From contig BSBM01001719.1 of assembly GCA_027924585.1 (NCBI GenBank), positions 11,489,001 through 11,553,000 of the forward strand: DNA of 64,000 bases, given 5' to 3'. A model generated the notes under the pieces. That model worked only from the letters and a program-made list of their open reading frames with translations. It did no database searches and was not told the origin of the DNA. Positions 21,600 through 33,505 of the stretch are shown here, in pieces. Both the position numbers and the translations under genes were made by a program. Every line of letters starts with the position of its first letter. Position 1 is the first letter of the stretch. This DNA is from Larix kaempferi (Eukaryota > Streptophyta > Pinopsida > Pinales > Pinaceae).

Positions 21600-22918
21600 G
21601 TTGAACTGACTCCGACTTACACGACAGAATTAGAACAACATGCCAAAATGACCGGTTCTATGTCGAGATCCTTAAAAAGATCCAGGAAGATAGGATTTTT
21701 CAACAACAAAAAGAATACAAGATAGATTAATCAGGATTGTTATGGTCGAAGGAGAGACTTTACGTTCCCGAGAGGGGAGACATTAGACCTAACATACTCA
21801 CCGAATTCCATCGGAGACCATATTCAGGGCACCCCAGATATCAAAAGATGATTTTGGCCGTAAAGAAACATTACTTTTGGCCTAAACTGAAAGCTGACAT
21901 CACATTGTTCATCGCGAAATGTTAGGAATGCCAGTTGGTCAAAGCAGAACATCAACACCCCTCCGGACTACTTCAACCTTTACCCATTCTGGAATGGAAG
22001 TGGTAGGTAATAAGTATGAATTTCATTACAGGCCTACCCAAGAGTAAGAAATAGAATGACTCCATCTTCGTAGTAGTAGACAAACTGTCAAAAGCAACAC
22101 ATTTCATACCAGTAAAATCTACCTACAAGGCAGTTCACATTGCGGAAATCTTTCTAAAGAAGATTTTCTGCTTACACGGGATACCCAAAGCAATTATCTA
22201 AGACCAAGACATGAAGTTCACTAGCAACTTCTGGAGAGCACTGTTCTTCGGGTTAGAGACACAAGTACAGTTTAGTACCGCATACCACCCCCAAACCAAT
22301 GGACAAACGGAATGAGTAAACCAAATTCTGGAGGATATGCTGAGGATGTGTGTCATGAACAATCCCACTAAGTCGTAAGACTATTTACACCTCACATAGT
22401 TTGCATACAAGAATGGTTATCAAACCTCGGCCAAAATGAGCCCTTTCGAAGTACTCTATGGTCGAAAGTGTCGAACCGCCGTAACTTGGGACAACCCGGT
22501 GGACAGACTTATGCTAGGGCCAGACTTACTAAAAGACTTGGAACAACTATTCTCCAAGGTGCAATTGAAATTAAAAGAAGCACAAGACCGCCAAAAGAGT
22601 TACGTAGACAAGAAAATAAAGGACAAAGACTGCCAAGTAGGTGAACATGTATTCCTAAGAATAAAGGAAAAACGAAGCTCGTTGAGCTTGGGGCGTTGCG
22701 GTAAACTAGCCCCAAGGTTTTGTGGACCTTTTGAAATATTGGCCAAGAAGGGTCCAATAGCGTATGAGTTAGCCCTACCAGCTCATATAAAAGTTCATAA
22801 TGTTTTTCATGCTTCTTTATTAAATAAATATGTATACGATACTAAACATGTTATTAATTGGTCCTTATTACAGGTGAGCCCGAAGGGGAATTCATGCCAG
22901 AACCACTCCAAATTCTAG
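21600..22918 (+). pseudogene. int: Gy-C integrase
   Basis: An HHCC-type N-terminus (HRRPYSGHPRYQKMILAVKK then WPKLKADITLFIAKC, a TAG, then ECQ) is followed by the catalytic core with FVVVDKLSKATHF, QDMKFTSNFW and YHPQTNGQTE, giving the D, D and E of the active site. The 160-codon open end from 22436 has MSPFEVLYGRKCRT, GEHVFLRIK and PRFCGPFEILAK (GPF form of the GPY/F module), then VHNVFHASLLNKYVYD. In-frame stops at several Gln or Glu positions break the core. Confidence 0.85.
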
Positions 22919-23070
22919 ACAATAGAGGGGTCCAACTTAGGAGGAGGACCATTACTTAGGTAAAAATGCAATGGAGGCACTTTGGACCAGATGAGGCTAC
23001 TTGGGAGAATGAGGCTACCATGAGAGAGGCATACCCCACCTTGTTTCATGATTCCATTCCTAGTCCCTAG
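22890..23070 (+). pseudogene. Gy-C chromodomain-like tail
   Basis: In the frame after 22880, residues LQILDNRGVQLRRRTIT, a TAG, then VKMQWRHFGPDEATWENEAT lead to the stop TAG at 23068-23070. This is the usual C-terminal chromodomain position of plant chromoviruses, which is thought to steer insertion to heterochromatin. The aromatic cage is incomplete, as in many plant members. Confidence 0.65.
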
Positions 23071-23093
23071 AAACACTGGGACAGTGTTTTTCT

Positions 23094-23106
23094 AAGCGGG
23101 GAGGGA
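23094..23106 (+). other. Polypurine tract of Gy-C
   Basis: AAGCGGGGAGGGA immediately before TGTAATATCCC, the start of the 3' LTR, giving the plus-strand primer site. Confidence 0.8.
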
Positions 23107-26100
23107 TGTAATATCCCAACTTTTTGACTGACTATGTTATGATGTTATATTAGGCCACGGCCCCAGCATATGTGATTTATTATTTTGGAATAGCATTAGC
23201 ATGTTTTGATTTATTCTTTCATGAGTTGATATATTGGGCATGGACCTTGATTGTTTCATTTTTGAATATATACTGGGAAGGAAAGCTCGAATGAATAAAC
23301 TTATGTTGTATTATGAGAATTGGTTACAAATTATGATATACTGAGATTACCTCTTTTGTTACATTATACTGTGCAGAGCATGATTCATATGGATGATTAT
23401 GTAGTGTGTTGAGCGTGGACTCAGAAACAAACGAATGACCTATATACTGGGCCTAAGCCCCGATGTATCTAGAGGACTCTTTTTATGTACTGGGCCTAAG
23501 CCCCGAGGTACGTTGAGTGTTGGGCATAAGCCCTGGAGCACTCCAAGCTTGAAAGAAAATGATTACCGGATCCGAGGTCACTAAAAATATCCTAGATGTG
23601 CCTCACAACCACATTCTAGCTCTAGTGTTGAGCAAAGGCTCTGGAGTTGCACTAGCATAACGCCCATGTGAGAGTGTTGAGTTAAAAGGCTCTAAAGAGC
23701 ACTCGGGGTTACTAGATCTCAAGTGTTGAGTCGGAAGGACTCTGAATAACACTTATGTGTTTTATCACAACTGTTCGAATTCATTAAATAAATCTTATTA
23801 TCATCAAGTACTACGGGAACTACCATGTTAAAATGAGGGAATCTGACATGCAAAGGGAGAGACTAGAGGTGCCTATACTAGCTTACCGAAACCATCCAAA
23901 GAAGTGGACCCTATCCTCAAAAAGATTTAAAGGAAGTATCATGTGAAGATACCAAATTAAATAAAATATAAACACCACCCCTTAAAGCTTGAATTAACTA
24001 CTAGTGGTCTTCTAGGGTTAATATGCTTAAAAGCCTCAAGGTTATTACTATTGTTATTATTATTCATAAATTTAATAATGATGATTGTTATTATTTAATT
24101 ATAAAATACATTTATTTTATATAGTTATGCATTAATAAATCAATAATGTATTAATATTGATCACAAGTCTAGAAAGGCTTAAATAAAAAACACTTTAGTC
24201 AAAACAAAGTTGAGAAGTCCTAGTCCCAAAAGAAATAGTAGTTAAGTAAACAAATACTCTTTTATAAATTAAATTATTTTAAAGAAACCAGTAAAATTCC
24301 AACAATCCTAATTCAATATTTTCCTACTTAAGGAGAACAGACCCCAAAGTTTGGATCATCTTTTCTTTTGGACTTATAATTCTCTTATGAAAGAGAAACT
24401 CTTTGTTCAAAGAAGTGAACCCTTCCCACATCAATTTTTCTAGATCTGAACTAGCTACAAATCTAGGGCCTCTACCTCTCAGTTTGCATGTCAGAACCAG
24501 CTCGGGGGGATTCATACTAAACCAAGAATGGCTGCAGAATCATGGTTGGGAGGAATGTGGTAGTCCCAAAGTTAACCATTCCAAGATCAATTGTCAAGTC
24601 AGTTAAAAGTTCAATAGTTTTCCATTAATCATTGGCTGAGTGTGTAGGTCATTACAAGCGAGAGCAAGTTACAGAATCAAGTAGGTATGCAAAACTACAA
24701 AACCTTCAAACTAATTATTTTCAGAATGCAATGTTAAAATAGTATTGTTCTCCTTATCAGTATTAAATCAAGATTTTTCCCAAAATCTAGTGGCATTTCC
24801 TAGCAGGTCTATCCAACTATCCTTTGCTAGTCAATCGAATTTTTAAACTTCTAAAGTTTTGGGAATCACTAAGTATTGTTTCTAAATTGTTGTTCTATTT
24901 ATTTCCTCCTACCGGTCATTTAATTCCTGTTACATTACAATGTATTTATATTAGCTTCTACGATCAATATTTATTAGGCATCGTTTGTCACCACACAAAA
25001 CGATTTGAAAACCAAAATACACAAACTTACAGTAAAACACAGTCATGACAGAGACCTGGTAAAACAAATCTCTAGGTCTTGGTCCAATCATCATTCTTTG
25101 CAGATATATGTATATATATGTTTTTATTTCTAAATCAGAGTATGATCGATTTAATTCTAATCTATATAGTCCCTTTCCAATCCAAGTGAATCATTCTCTT
25201 ACTTTCCAAACCATGTAGACACTATACTTAAACAAAAATAGTAGTCGAAAGAAATCTCTACAACATTCATACATTTTTTCTTTTGTTCTTTTATAACTAT
25301 TGCAAAACACCCAAACCCTAGCCCTTTGTGTGATCAATAATTAATACCAACAACATTCTATACAGATGGTCTACGGTGAATAAAAACGCTAGCAAAGTAC
25401 AAACGCAGAAGCCTATCGAAACCACGAGTTAAGGGTCGAATCCCATAGTATTCTCTAGCCAAAACTTACAGATACATTCTACAGGATTCACGTTTCAAAA
25501 AGGCATAGTATACCGCATTTAAAACCTTCATCAAGCAAGGGTTCATTTTATCAAACACCGACAGCAAGTAAATCGAAACCACCATCCTCAAACCCTAGCT
25601 ACGTTTCTGAATTAGAGGGGCAGAGAGCCTCGTAGAGAACATCTATTTCCACATCGTGGTTCATAAAACACACAAAAGCACCATAGCATTAAAAATCGAA
25701 TCAGTACAGACATAAAGCAAAGTAGAGCCACAGGATTTCCTCAGTGAATAGTTACAATACCAAAATAAAACCATAATGCAAGTCTTACTTCCATTTCATA
25801 TTATAAACATGCAAAGTATGAAGAAGTTACCATTAGATCCCATTACATAATCCGGTTGGGATTCATTTCCTTTTTTTTTATCAACATAGAAATTACATTG
25901 TACAGGAAATGGACACGTCGAGCCATAGTAAAGGACCCAACTTCATAAACACATTTTTTTCATCACAGTCCCATCTGTGAGTTCGAAACTCTAAATTACA
26001 TCTGAAACCCAACATTTCTCTGGTCTAGCCAATGGGAGACCATACCAGACTCCCCAAAGTGAATCGATAAGCCAAGGGCTTATGGGAGTCTCCCTTCGAA

Positions 26101-27315
26101 CAGAACAAGACGCATACATACATCATCAGAGATGCGAGAGGCAGGGTAATGAGTGGGTAAACTGGACTTACCACTACCCTAGCCACGCCAACAGAACCCT
26201 GGATAGTCGCAACATTCACACCGAATACCTTTAGCACCTGCCAAATACAAACAAGTATCATCAGTCAACAAAACTCTACGATTTATGTATCAAAAGAGGA
26301 AAGGTTGCATTACAATAGTGTGGAGTTTGTTATACCTGAGAGAAGTGTGGTATCCATGCCAACAGTCGAGTTCGACAATGCTAAGTGCACTGACCATGAG
26401 CATAGCTTGGGTCAGGACACCAACATAGCCACCATTACAACGAAGTGCGGAGCAGGAAGACTAGCAAACACGCAGAAGACAGGACTAAAAGCAAAGTCCC
26501 CAAATCATTACAAACCCTCCTTGACAGGCTGTAACCCACTCGGTAGTAAAATGTAATAAATATCTTACCAACCCTACTATAAGTGGAGGTTCGATTTTCA
26601 TGTACAAAGACTATAGTAGAGTCATGGAACTTAGCCACGTTTTGTTTAAAAACACAAAGGGTCTCATGACCCTCAACTTACCTTATGTCTTATGAACTCT
26701 TGTGGTGTAGTGCATCCACTACAAATGGATTATTACTCATAAGCCTGTACCTGGTAACAACTAAGCCATTAGTGGAGTATGGACCAACCCTTTAGGGTAG
26801 CACGATCATAGTAGGTACACCTGCAACATAAACGAAAAAGGATGATATTAGCTAAATGCTAAGTAAGTCCAGAAGCTCCCAAACATACCCGTACCTCTCG
26901 GCAACCCTGCCGGGGTATGTAATTACCTCTCCTGGAGTGTTGCAGCACCCACCCTGGGAGCAACATATCATCAACAAAGGGCATATCACCTGAAGGTACC
27001 ATTCATACATTTCATCATACATTCATACGCATTCCTTTAAAACGGCATGAAAGCACACTATTATAGTTACGTCAGTAAATGTAAACTCGTAACCAAGATA
27101 CATTATCTTTTGAACCCACATTACTTCCCCAAATTTGGAAATGTAGAAAGCTAGAATTTATGATTTTTGGAAAGTGTAGACTTTCTTTTATTTTATAACG
27201 AGCATTTACATATTCCTCTCTTAGTATGAAAGGTGACATATGACTCTTTTCATTGCAGACAGTATTATTATAGGGACGGACAAATTTTTAATTTTTTCTA
27301 TTTAGGGACGTTACA
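23107..27315. repeat. Gy-C 3' LTR start and a second, reversed LTR-like edge
   Basis: A plus-strand LTR begins at 23107 (TGTAATATCCC). At 27315 the plus strand ends GGGACGTTACA, the mirror image. Either this is one 4.2-kb LTR, or the Gy-C LTR was cut by a second LTR running on the minus strand from 27315. The second reading is favoured: minus-strand motifs near 26820-26880 (CTTACTTAGC, TAGCTAA, TTGCAGGTG) resemble the plus-strand LTR at 43286. Inside are short direct repeats: CTGGGCCTAAGCCCCGA (23447 and 23491) and GTGTTGAG...GGCTCT (23620-23760). No gene was seen; frames of 60-85 codons here are chance. Confidence 0.55.
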
Positions 27316-27370
27316 TATCCGGGATCTGGGTAGGAATACAGGTAGAATTCCCTTCATCAGGACCATGTAC

Positions 27371-29247
27371 TCAAGCTGCATCCCAATCATATGTGAAATA
27401 CATTGTAGCATTGACACCAACCTGTAGCGATGCCTGTGTAATATACCATTGCATGTAATAAGCTAGATTTATTAAAAATTAAAACTACTTAACATAATTT
27501 AAGTTATAATTCAAAAATTAAAACATAAAGTACAAAAATCAATTACTAAATGTGAATAAATAACATGAATTGGAACATAAATTAAAACTCACATCTTTGT
27601 CTCGACCCGGCTCGTTAGGACCATCGTTGTCCTCATGTCCATCATCAGGATCTACCCCCTTTCCTTTTCCCTGTACAATTTAAAATTCATTTGAGCTTAA
27701 GATCTAAAACATAAAATCTCGAAAATTAAAAAATAAAACATAAATGATTTAAACTGGGAAATAATAAACTCAAGTTAAATTATAACATAAATTATAACTT
27801 ACCTCAACTACTGCCACCCGTGGGTTGGGACAAGCGGATGGATTAACCGATGGTTCACTGGCAAAGAGCTGATCCATGAATGTGCTTCCCTGGATGGAGC
27901 AATAGAATACAACTCCCTTAAAGTATTATTAACCATTCAATTTACGACATATAATATGATGTAACGTGAAGAACATATATACATAATTGTAAAAAAGTAT
28001 ACCTGTCATGTAGCGACAGATCTACGATATGACCGAAACTATGCATCTCGGGCTAACTCAGCATACGTCAGTAAGGCCTGGCCATCGAGAATCCTGAGCA
28101 TGTCACTAGGGACATACTCTAACTCTGGCTCTGCAGGTGGAGAGGGTGGTCTAGATGCCTCTACATGCGCAGCAACAACAACACTGCCCATGGCAGTGAA
28201 CAACGAGTATGCAAGGTCAGTTCTAGCCTCTGCAGCAAGCTAGGATGATTGTGGCACATCCCCCGACCTGATAACCCCCCTATCTAGAAGCAGTACCAAC
28301 CTCGGAGTGGGTGGCACGAAGGCAAGGTCTCTCTGAGCTCCAGAACATTGGTAGGAGTGTCCCCTACCTGCCCCATAGAACGTGGACCCTGTGCTGGTGT
28401 AATCTGGGTGCATGTCCAAAACAAACTCTGCATAAACATGTTTTGCAAAGTACCATGGGACCTAGTCATGGCGGGGGAACATGCCCCATGCTCCCACGAA
28501 TCTATCATATAGATGTGGTGCAGCGACCTCCAACTTATACTCCTTGAGTCTAAGTGGTTGACCGGAAGGGCGGTCAGGTGTGATGTCAAACAAAGTACCC
28601 TTGATGTCATTCCCTCTTATGGATATTTTGACGTCCTCCCATTTGTGGATCCCAATGACACCCTATCTCCTCGTATGGCATGAATGACACGAAATGTCAC
28701 TAAGAGGTCCCACCCTCTTGTAGAGGGCCAACATCTCATCAACTACTGATAACATCATGGATAAAGAATGATGTGTGGGAGAATCCTCCCTCAATGTACA
28801 CACACACGAGTTCACCAACTCTCGTTGAGCAATGATATCAATGAGAGTGATCCGTGCGACCTCATCATCGTACGATCCCCCTAATGGGGAACCTGCGATC
28901 CAAATCAAAACACAAATGTTACTAAAAATATATATTATAACTTGCAACTAAAATTTAATGCATTATATACTAAAAATTTACTGAAAATGTATCTAACCCA
29001 AAATATGCACCTGATGCCCCTGATACACTCGATTCTGGCCACCCATCCCCCACCTGGGGATCACCATGTATGTCGTCGAGAGGAACAGACACACTATCTC
29101 TCCTGCTGTTGCCACCAGTGATAGCCGACCCCGGCGTGGCCACTCTCGGCGAATGGGAGCGTTGCTGATGGCCGCCTTCTTGGGTGACGTCAGATCCTCT
29201 TGTGCATCATGGAGCACGAAGCAATGAAGATCTCTCTTCAGAACTCT
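27371..29247 (-). pseudogene. Unidentified intron-containing gene, five exons, with stops
   Basis: Minus-strand exons: 29247-29011, 28892-28003, 27889-27803, 27670-27593 and 27433-27371, each with AG acceptor and GT donor, and all junctions keep frame. Total about 450 codons. Exon 1 is Ser/Gly-rich (RRDSVSVPLDDIHGDPQV); exon 2 encodes DDEVARITLIDIIAQREL, TLREDSPTHHSLSMMLSVVD, PLRLKEYKLEVAAPHLYDRF and PSDMLRILDGQALLTYAELA; exon 4 is acidic (DPDDGHEDNDGPNEPGRDKD). Exon 2 contains four TAG stops (28663-28665, 28462-28464, 28240-28242, 28039-28041) and a TGA near its end; exon 1 has a TGA. I do not recognise the family; an intron-bearing DNA transposon gene or a captured host gene are possible. 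It ends 55 bp from the LTR edge at 27315. Confidence 0.5.
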
Positions 29248-29254
29248 CTGCATC

Positions 29255-29645
29255 ACATTTCAATTTCTAATTCTAATTCTCTTTCAAATTTCACATTTAA
29301 AATTCAAATTCTATTTCAAATTTCGCATTTCAAATCCGAATTCAAATTTCAAATTCAATTCAAATTTCAAACTCTATTTCAAATTTCACAATTCAAATTC
29401 AAATTTCAATTTCAAATTCAAAGTTTCAATTTCAAATAACAAGCACTCAATTTCGATTTGAATTCTAATTACATTTCCAATTCTCAATTTTCATTTCTCA
29501 TTTCAATTTCAATTTTTGATTTTCAATTGGAATTTCATTTCAAAATTCAAATTCAATTTAAATACCGATTTCCAATATCAATATCAATTTCAAATTTACA
29601 TTTCAATTCCAGTTTCAATTTCCAATTTCAATTTTGATATCATTT
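29255..29645. repeat. Low-complexity tract of TTTCAAATTT-type repeats
   Basis: Nearly 400 bp composed of irregular TTTCAAATTCAAATTTCAA units. The open frame across it encodes only alternating Phe, Gln, Lys and Ile and is not a gene. Confidence 0.85.
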
Positions 29646-30450
29646 TTATTAGCAACGCTAGCATCATAGGGGCGTAGGCATCAAATTTAGTTGTTCAACA
29701 CTTGTTGCAACAACATACAGGTATGGGATGGAGAGGAAATGGAATCAAGTGTAAGTCAACTGGGGCTCGCTACATGTTTGAGTCTCGATAATCTACCTTT
29801 TAAATTGAACCATACTAGCCTATGTAAAGGTATGATGCATACTAACCTATTGCTTGAAATTGTAGTGATGATCCTACTTGATTGTAGATAATAATGCAAG
29901 TTCTTCTTATGTAAAGGCATGAAGTGTTAATGTGTCTATGCATGGAATGGTTAGTAACATGTTCATCGTAATCCTATGTGTATATCATTGGGAGAGGGTT
30001 GGACTATGTGAAAAAAAAATTCCATTGTGTTCCATGCATATATAGGGTTATCACTCACATGAGGTAATTGACCAAGGTATCCCAAATGAATGTTGTATCT
30101 ACCACCAAAAGGAATTGTTTTATTATCTGGAAATGCTTCTCGTAATCGATAATCAATTTGAATGAACAACCATGGACCTATAAATCTCATAAGTTAGTAC
30201 TAGTCGAGCAATCATGGACCTATGGACCTCTACATTGGGCCCTAAAATAAGATTTTAGGAATCTAGGACCAATAGATATGGTGGACACACATGTCTTGTT
30301 GAAAATATTCATAGTCGCCATGTGTAGGAATTAATGTCATTTTAAGGTTTTGATTACTAGTGATGGGTTTACATTTAAAGTTGGATATGGATGGAAACAT
30401 TCAGTTTTGTGCACTAGGGATGGGTTTTTTGTTAAACCCGCAACCTAATA
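29646..30450. other. Gene-free stretch
   Basis: AT-rich sequence with no supported gene, repeat or regulatory signal. The 75-codon minus-strand frame at 29963-30190 has no recognisable motif. Confidence 0.5.
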
Positions 30451-30456
30451 TGATAA

Positions 30457-30500
30457 TTTTTTTTCAATCCTCTTGGCATTCTGAGAGGATTGAAAAAAAA
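30457..30500. repeat. Perfect 17-bp inverted repeat (hairpin)
   Basis: TTTTTTTTCAATCCTCT at 30457-30473 and AGAGGATTGAAAAAAAA at 30484-30500 around a 10-base loop. The A/T ends could also make it look like a terminator, but no transcript is known here. Confidence 0.85.
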
Positions 30501-30541
30501 TGGGCAGCATTTCTGCTTGTCAAAACACATTTTAAAATAAA

Positions 30542-30577
30542 AACCGGTAGCATTTATGCGGTGAAATGCTACCGGTT
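30542..30577. repeat. Perfect 14-bp inverted repeat (hairpin)
   Basis: AACCGGTAGCATTT at 30542-30555 and AAATGCTACCGGTT at 30564-30577 around ATGCGGTG. With the hairpin 42 bp upstream it may be the core of a small foldback element. Confidence 0.85.
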
Positions 30578-30639
30578 GACATAAAACAAAATATTAATAA
30601 TTTAAAAAAATAAATAGAACATAAATTTAAAACAATAAA

Positions 30640-30770
30640 TGTCTTGAAATGGTTTTTGTTTTGGTTTCAATGGTGTTTTTAAGTTTCAATGGTTTTTGGT
30701 TTGGTTTCGATGGTGGTTTTACTTTCAATGGTTTTTGGTTTCGATGTTGGTTTTTGTTTTTCAATGATTA
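30640..30770. repeat. Short tandem repeats of GGTTT(C/T)AATGGTTTTTG
   Basis: At least four imperfect copies of TTTCAATGGTTTTTGGTTT-like units before the Penelope element. No coding signal. Confidence 0.7.
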
Positions 30771-30927
30771 CATTCACAAATTCATAAAAAACTAAATTAA
30801 ATCTATGTTTTAAACACCCATTTTTACATTCAAAACAAATCAAATTTATGTTTTTTTTCAAAACAAAGAACAAAACAAAACAAAACAAAAATTGGGATTT
30901 TTTTGAAAACAAATAACAAATTTAAGT

Positions 30928-31209
30928 TTTAAAAATGGCGGACGGATACTATGTTGTGTTGGGAGAGAATGTCCTCAACGTTTCGGTCCTCAATCTGGGA
31001 CCATCCTCAGGAGACTAAATCAGCCCAAATAAAGCGATCGATCCTCATTGTCTATTTATGTTGATCAAAGGTGAGAAATTAGCTTTTGGAGCCGACTTCA
31101 ATCAACTTTTAGAATTCTTTTATTCCTTTAAATTTAATCCTTTTTAATTTTATTGAGTACAGGTTTCCAAGCTTCACTAATTTGCAGTCCATCGTCTCTA
31201 TTTAAATTA
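30928..31209 (-). repeat. Penelope terminal repeat, left copy (3' end of the element)
   Basis: Contains the last codons of the endonuclease frame, the 3' untranslated region and a hammerhead-like motif. It is identical to 33506-33787 except C/T at 31009 versus 33587 and G/A at 31070 versus 33648. Confidence 0.92.
30980..31010 (-). ncRNA. Hammerhead-ribozyme-like core, intact
   Basis: The minus strand reads CTGAGGA (fits the CUGANGA core), then a stem GGTCC/GGACC with the loop CAGATTGA, then GAAAC. This is the conserved half of a hammerhead ribozyme. Such motifs are reported from the terminal repeats of Penelope-like elements. A possible stem III is GTTG with CAAC near 30948-30977, followed by ATA as a candidate cleavage triplet. 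Stem I pairing is weak, so self-cleavage is not certain. Confidence 0.5.
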
Positions 31210-33488
31210 TTTTTCTGTAGCTCTATTTCGAGAGCTTCCCATATTTTTCTTTTCTCATAATGATCGATTTTTGCTATGAATTTGGTGTCCTCTATGCATA
31301 GATGGTGTCCCGTGTGGTGGTAGTGCTCTGCCAAAGATGAATTCTTGACTCTGTTGTGTTTAATGTCAGCTATGTGTTCCTTTAATCTTATCTGAAAAGA
31401 TCTACCGGTCTCCCCAATGTATTGTTTGCCACAAGTACAAGGAATGGAGTAAACCCCTCTATGTAGGCTAGGATTGATGGAATCCTTTGCATGGTCCAAC
31501 ATGGTCCTCAGTGAGTTAGGAGGGGAGAAAGAGACTTTGATGTTTTCCTTTCTTAGAATCTTGGCAATCTTCTCTGTGGTACCTTTTATGTATGGCAGGT
31601 TAATATTTCTAGTCACCTCTTCTTCGTTATTTTTTGTTCTAGGTGTTTTCTTCGCCTTCAGGATCGCTCTATTGACTTGTTCCTCGTTGTACCCATTCGT
31701 TATAAAGACCTCTTTAAGGTGTCTTAACTCTTGCTCAATGTTCTCTTCATCTGATAATCTCATTGCCTGGCTGACAAGGGTGTTAATGACACCAATCTTT
31801 TGCGCCGGGTGGTGGTGTGATTTGGCATGTAGGTAGCAATCCGTGTGCGTCTTCTTTCTATATACTTGATGTGACAAGGTACCATCATTGCGTTTGGATA
31901 TGAGGATGTCCAAAAAAGGTATGCTTCCGTTTTCTTCTAACTCCATTGTGAACTTTATGCTTTCGGACTGTTTGCTTAGATGTTCAAAAAACGCCGGAAT
32001 GTGTGTTTTATTATGTGGCCAAATTACGTTTGTATCATCTACATATCTTTTCCACATATCTGGTTTAAGTGGATAAGAGTCGATTGCGAGTTTCTCGAAT
32101 TTCTCCATAAATAGGTTAGCTACGACTGGAGATAAGGGAGATCCCATCACTACACCTTCCACTTGCTCATAAAAACATTCACGAAAAGTGAAAAAAGTTG
32201 ACTTTAAGCACACACTCACCAATTTCGTTGTTTCCTCATCCGTGATTTCCTTTATGGTTTTAATGGCTTCTTCTATCGGAATTTTAGTGTAAAGTGAGAC
32301 CACGTCGAAGCTCACTAAGGTGTCCTCTTTTTTAATTCTCTCCTTCTTGATCTCTTCAACCATGTCGGTGGAGTTTTTTACAAAGGAGTCTGTGTGTCCA
32401 ACCCACCGCTAAGTTTACCCGCCGCTAAGTTTACCCGCCAAGTATTTTGCCAATCTGTATGTTGGCGACCCTATGGTATTCACAATTGGCTGTAGTGGTA
32501 TGTCTTGTTTATGTACCTTCGGTAGTCCATAAATTCAAGGAATGATAGGGTTCTTTGGTAAGAGTTTTTTCTTTGTTTCCTCGTCCAAGGAAGACCTCAT
32601 AATGGCCGCGGTCACCTCTTTGACAATCCTTTTGCTTGGGTCGCTCGTCATCTTTTTATAACTTTCGGTGGCAAGGTGCTCCAGCATTTTTCTGTCATAT
32701 TCTTCCTTTTCCATAACGACTGTGGCATTCCCTTTGTCAACCTTTATGACTAGAATGTTCTTATTGTTCTTCAGGGACTGTAATGCATTCTCCTCTTCAT
32801 CGAATAGGTTCCTTTTTGGTGCCTTGGCTTTCCTCAAAATTACTGCGCAGTCTTGCCTGATTTCCTCCGCCTTCTCTGTTGGAAGGTCTTTAATAGCGTG
32901 CTCGATCTCACATATTAATCGCTTGAATGGAACCTTATTTGGAGCAACCGCAAAATTTAAACCAGATTCTAATACGTGCCGTGTTGTCTCATTTAAATCC
33001 ATGGCTGATAGGTTGACCACGTTTATTTTGGGTTACTTCGGCGCCATATTATCCTCGTTCTGAGTATCCTTTCTTAGCAGGAGTTTAGCGAGTTTTCTGT
33101 CTTATTTCTGGGATATCTCGTCCAGCTTCCTCTCCATTTTGCATGCCGACAACGCCTCAACCTCTGTCCATAAATCTGTTTTGATAGAATTAGCCAGTCT
33201 GAGATGCAACCCGAAGAGTTTCTCTGACAACGCATTGATGCATTTCCTTACGTGCCTAATTTCTGATCTTATTAGGGCAAAGCTTGCGTTTTTGAAGACT
33301 TCACTGTTCCTGGGGAGTGCAAGGCGATGTTTGATAGCCGTGAAGCATGGAATTACCTTATTATCTCTAGCTTTCTTAAGGAATGAGAGATCCGATACCT
33401 TTTGAGCCAATTTTATCCTTGTTTTTTCAAACAGACGGATATCCCTCAGCGCTTCCCTTCCGTGGAGGGAAACTATCAGGTTGTTCAT
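31134..33488 (-). pseudogene. Penelope polyprotein (RT and GIY-YIG endonuclease), broken
   Basis: About 785 codons from 33488 to 31134. The N-terminal part (33488-32535) is one frame with TAA at 33102-33104 and near 33035 and carries VIKVDKGNATVVMEKEEYDR. A TGA at 32535-32537 precedes [20 protein letters not shown], the conserved start of the RT. A 16-bp tandem duplication near 32407-32440 then shifts the frame. From 32363 the frame is open to the end: VSFDVVSLYTKIP, VVMGSPLSPVVANLFMEKFE, KRYVDDTNVIW (catalytic YVDD), IPFLDILISKRNDGTL, then the endonuclease CTCGKQYIGETGRSFQIRLK with the YIG motif and catalytic Arg, and WEALEIELQ with its Glu. The RT palm and endonuclease are therefore intact; the front is not. 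Confidence 0.92.
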
Positions 33489-33505
33489 TGTTACACAGTT
33501 TACAA

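Larger units (their letters stand above)
19500..23106 (+). mobile_element. Ty3/gypsy chromovirus-type element Gy-C, 5' truncated
   Basis: Plus-strand pol of a gypsy element: protease, reverse transcriptase, RNase H, integrase and a chromodomain-like tail, then a polypurine tract (AAGCGGGGAGGGA, 23094-23106) and a 3' LTR starting at 23107. No gag, primer site or 5' LTR was found upstream, so the copy lost its 5' part. At least eight stops (mostly TAG and TAA) and several shifts interrupt pol. Confidence 0.85.

Noticed and set aside
29200-29439. A 79-codon frame of Phe/Gln/Lys repeats
   Set aside because: Low-complexity TTTCAAATT DNA, not a gene.
31474-33405. Plus-strand frames of 60-130 codons across 31.4-33.4 kb
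   Set aside because: Shadows of the minus-strand Penelope polyprotein.
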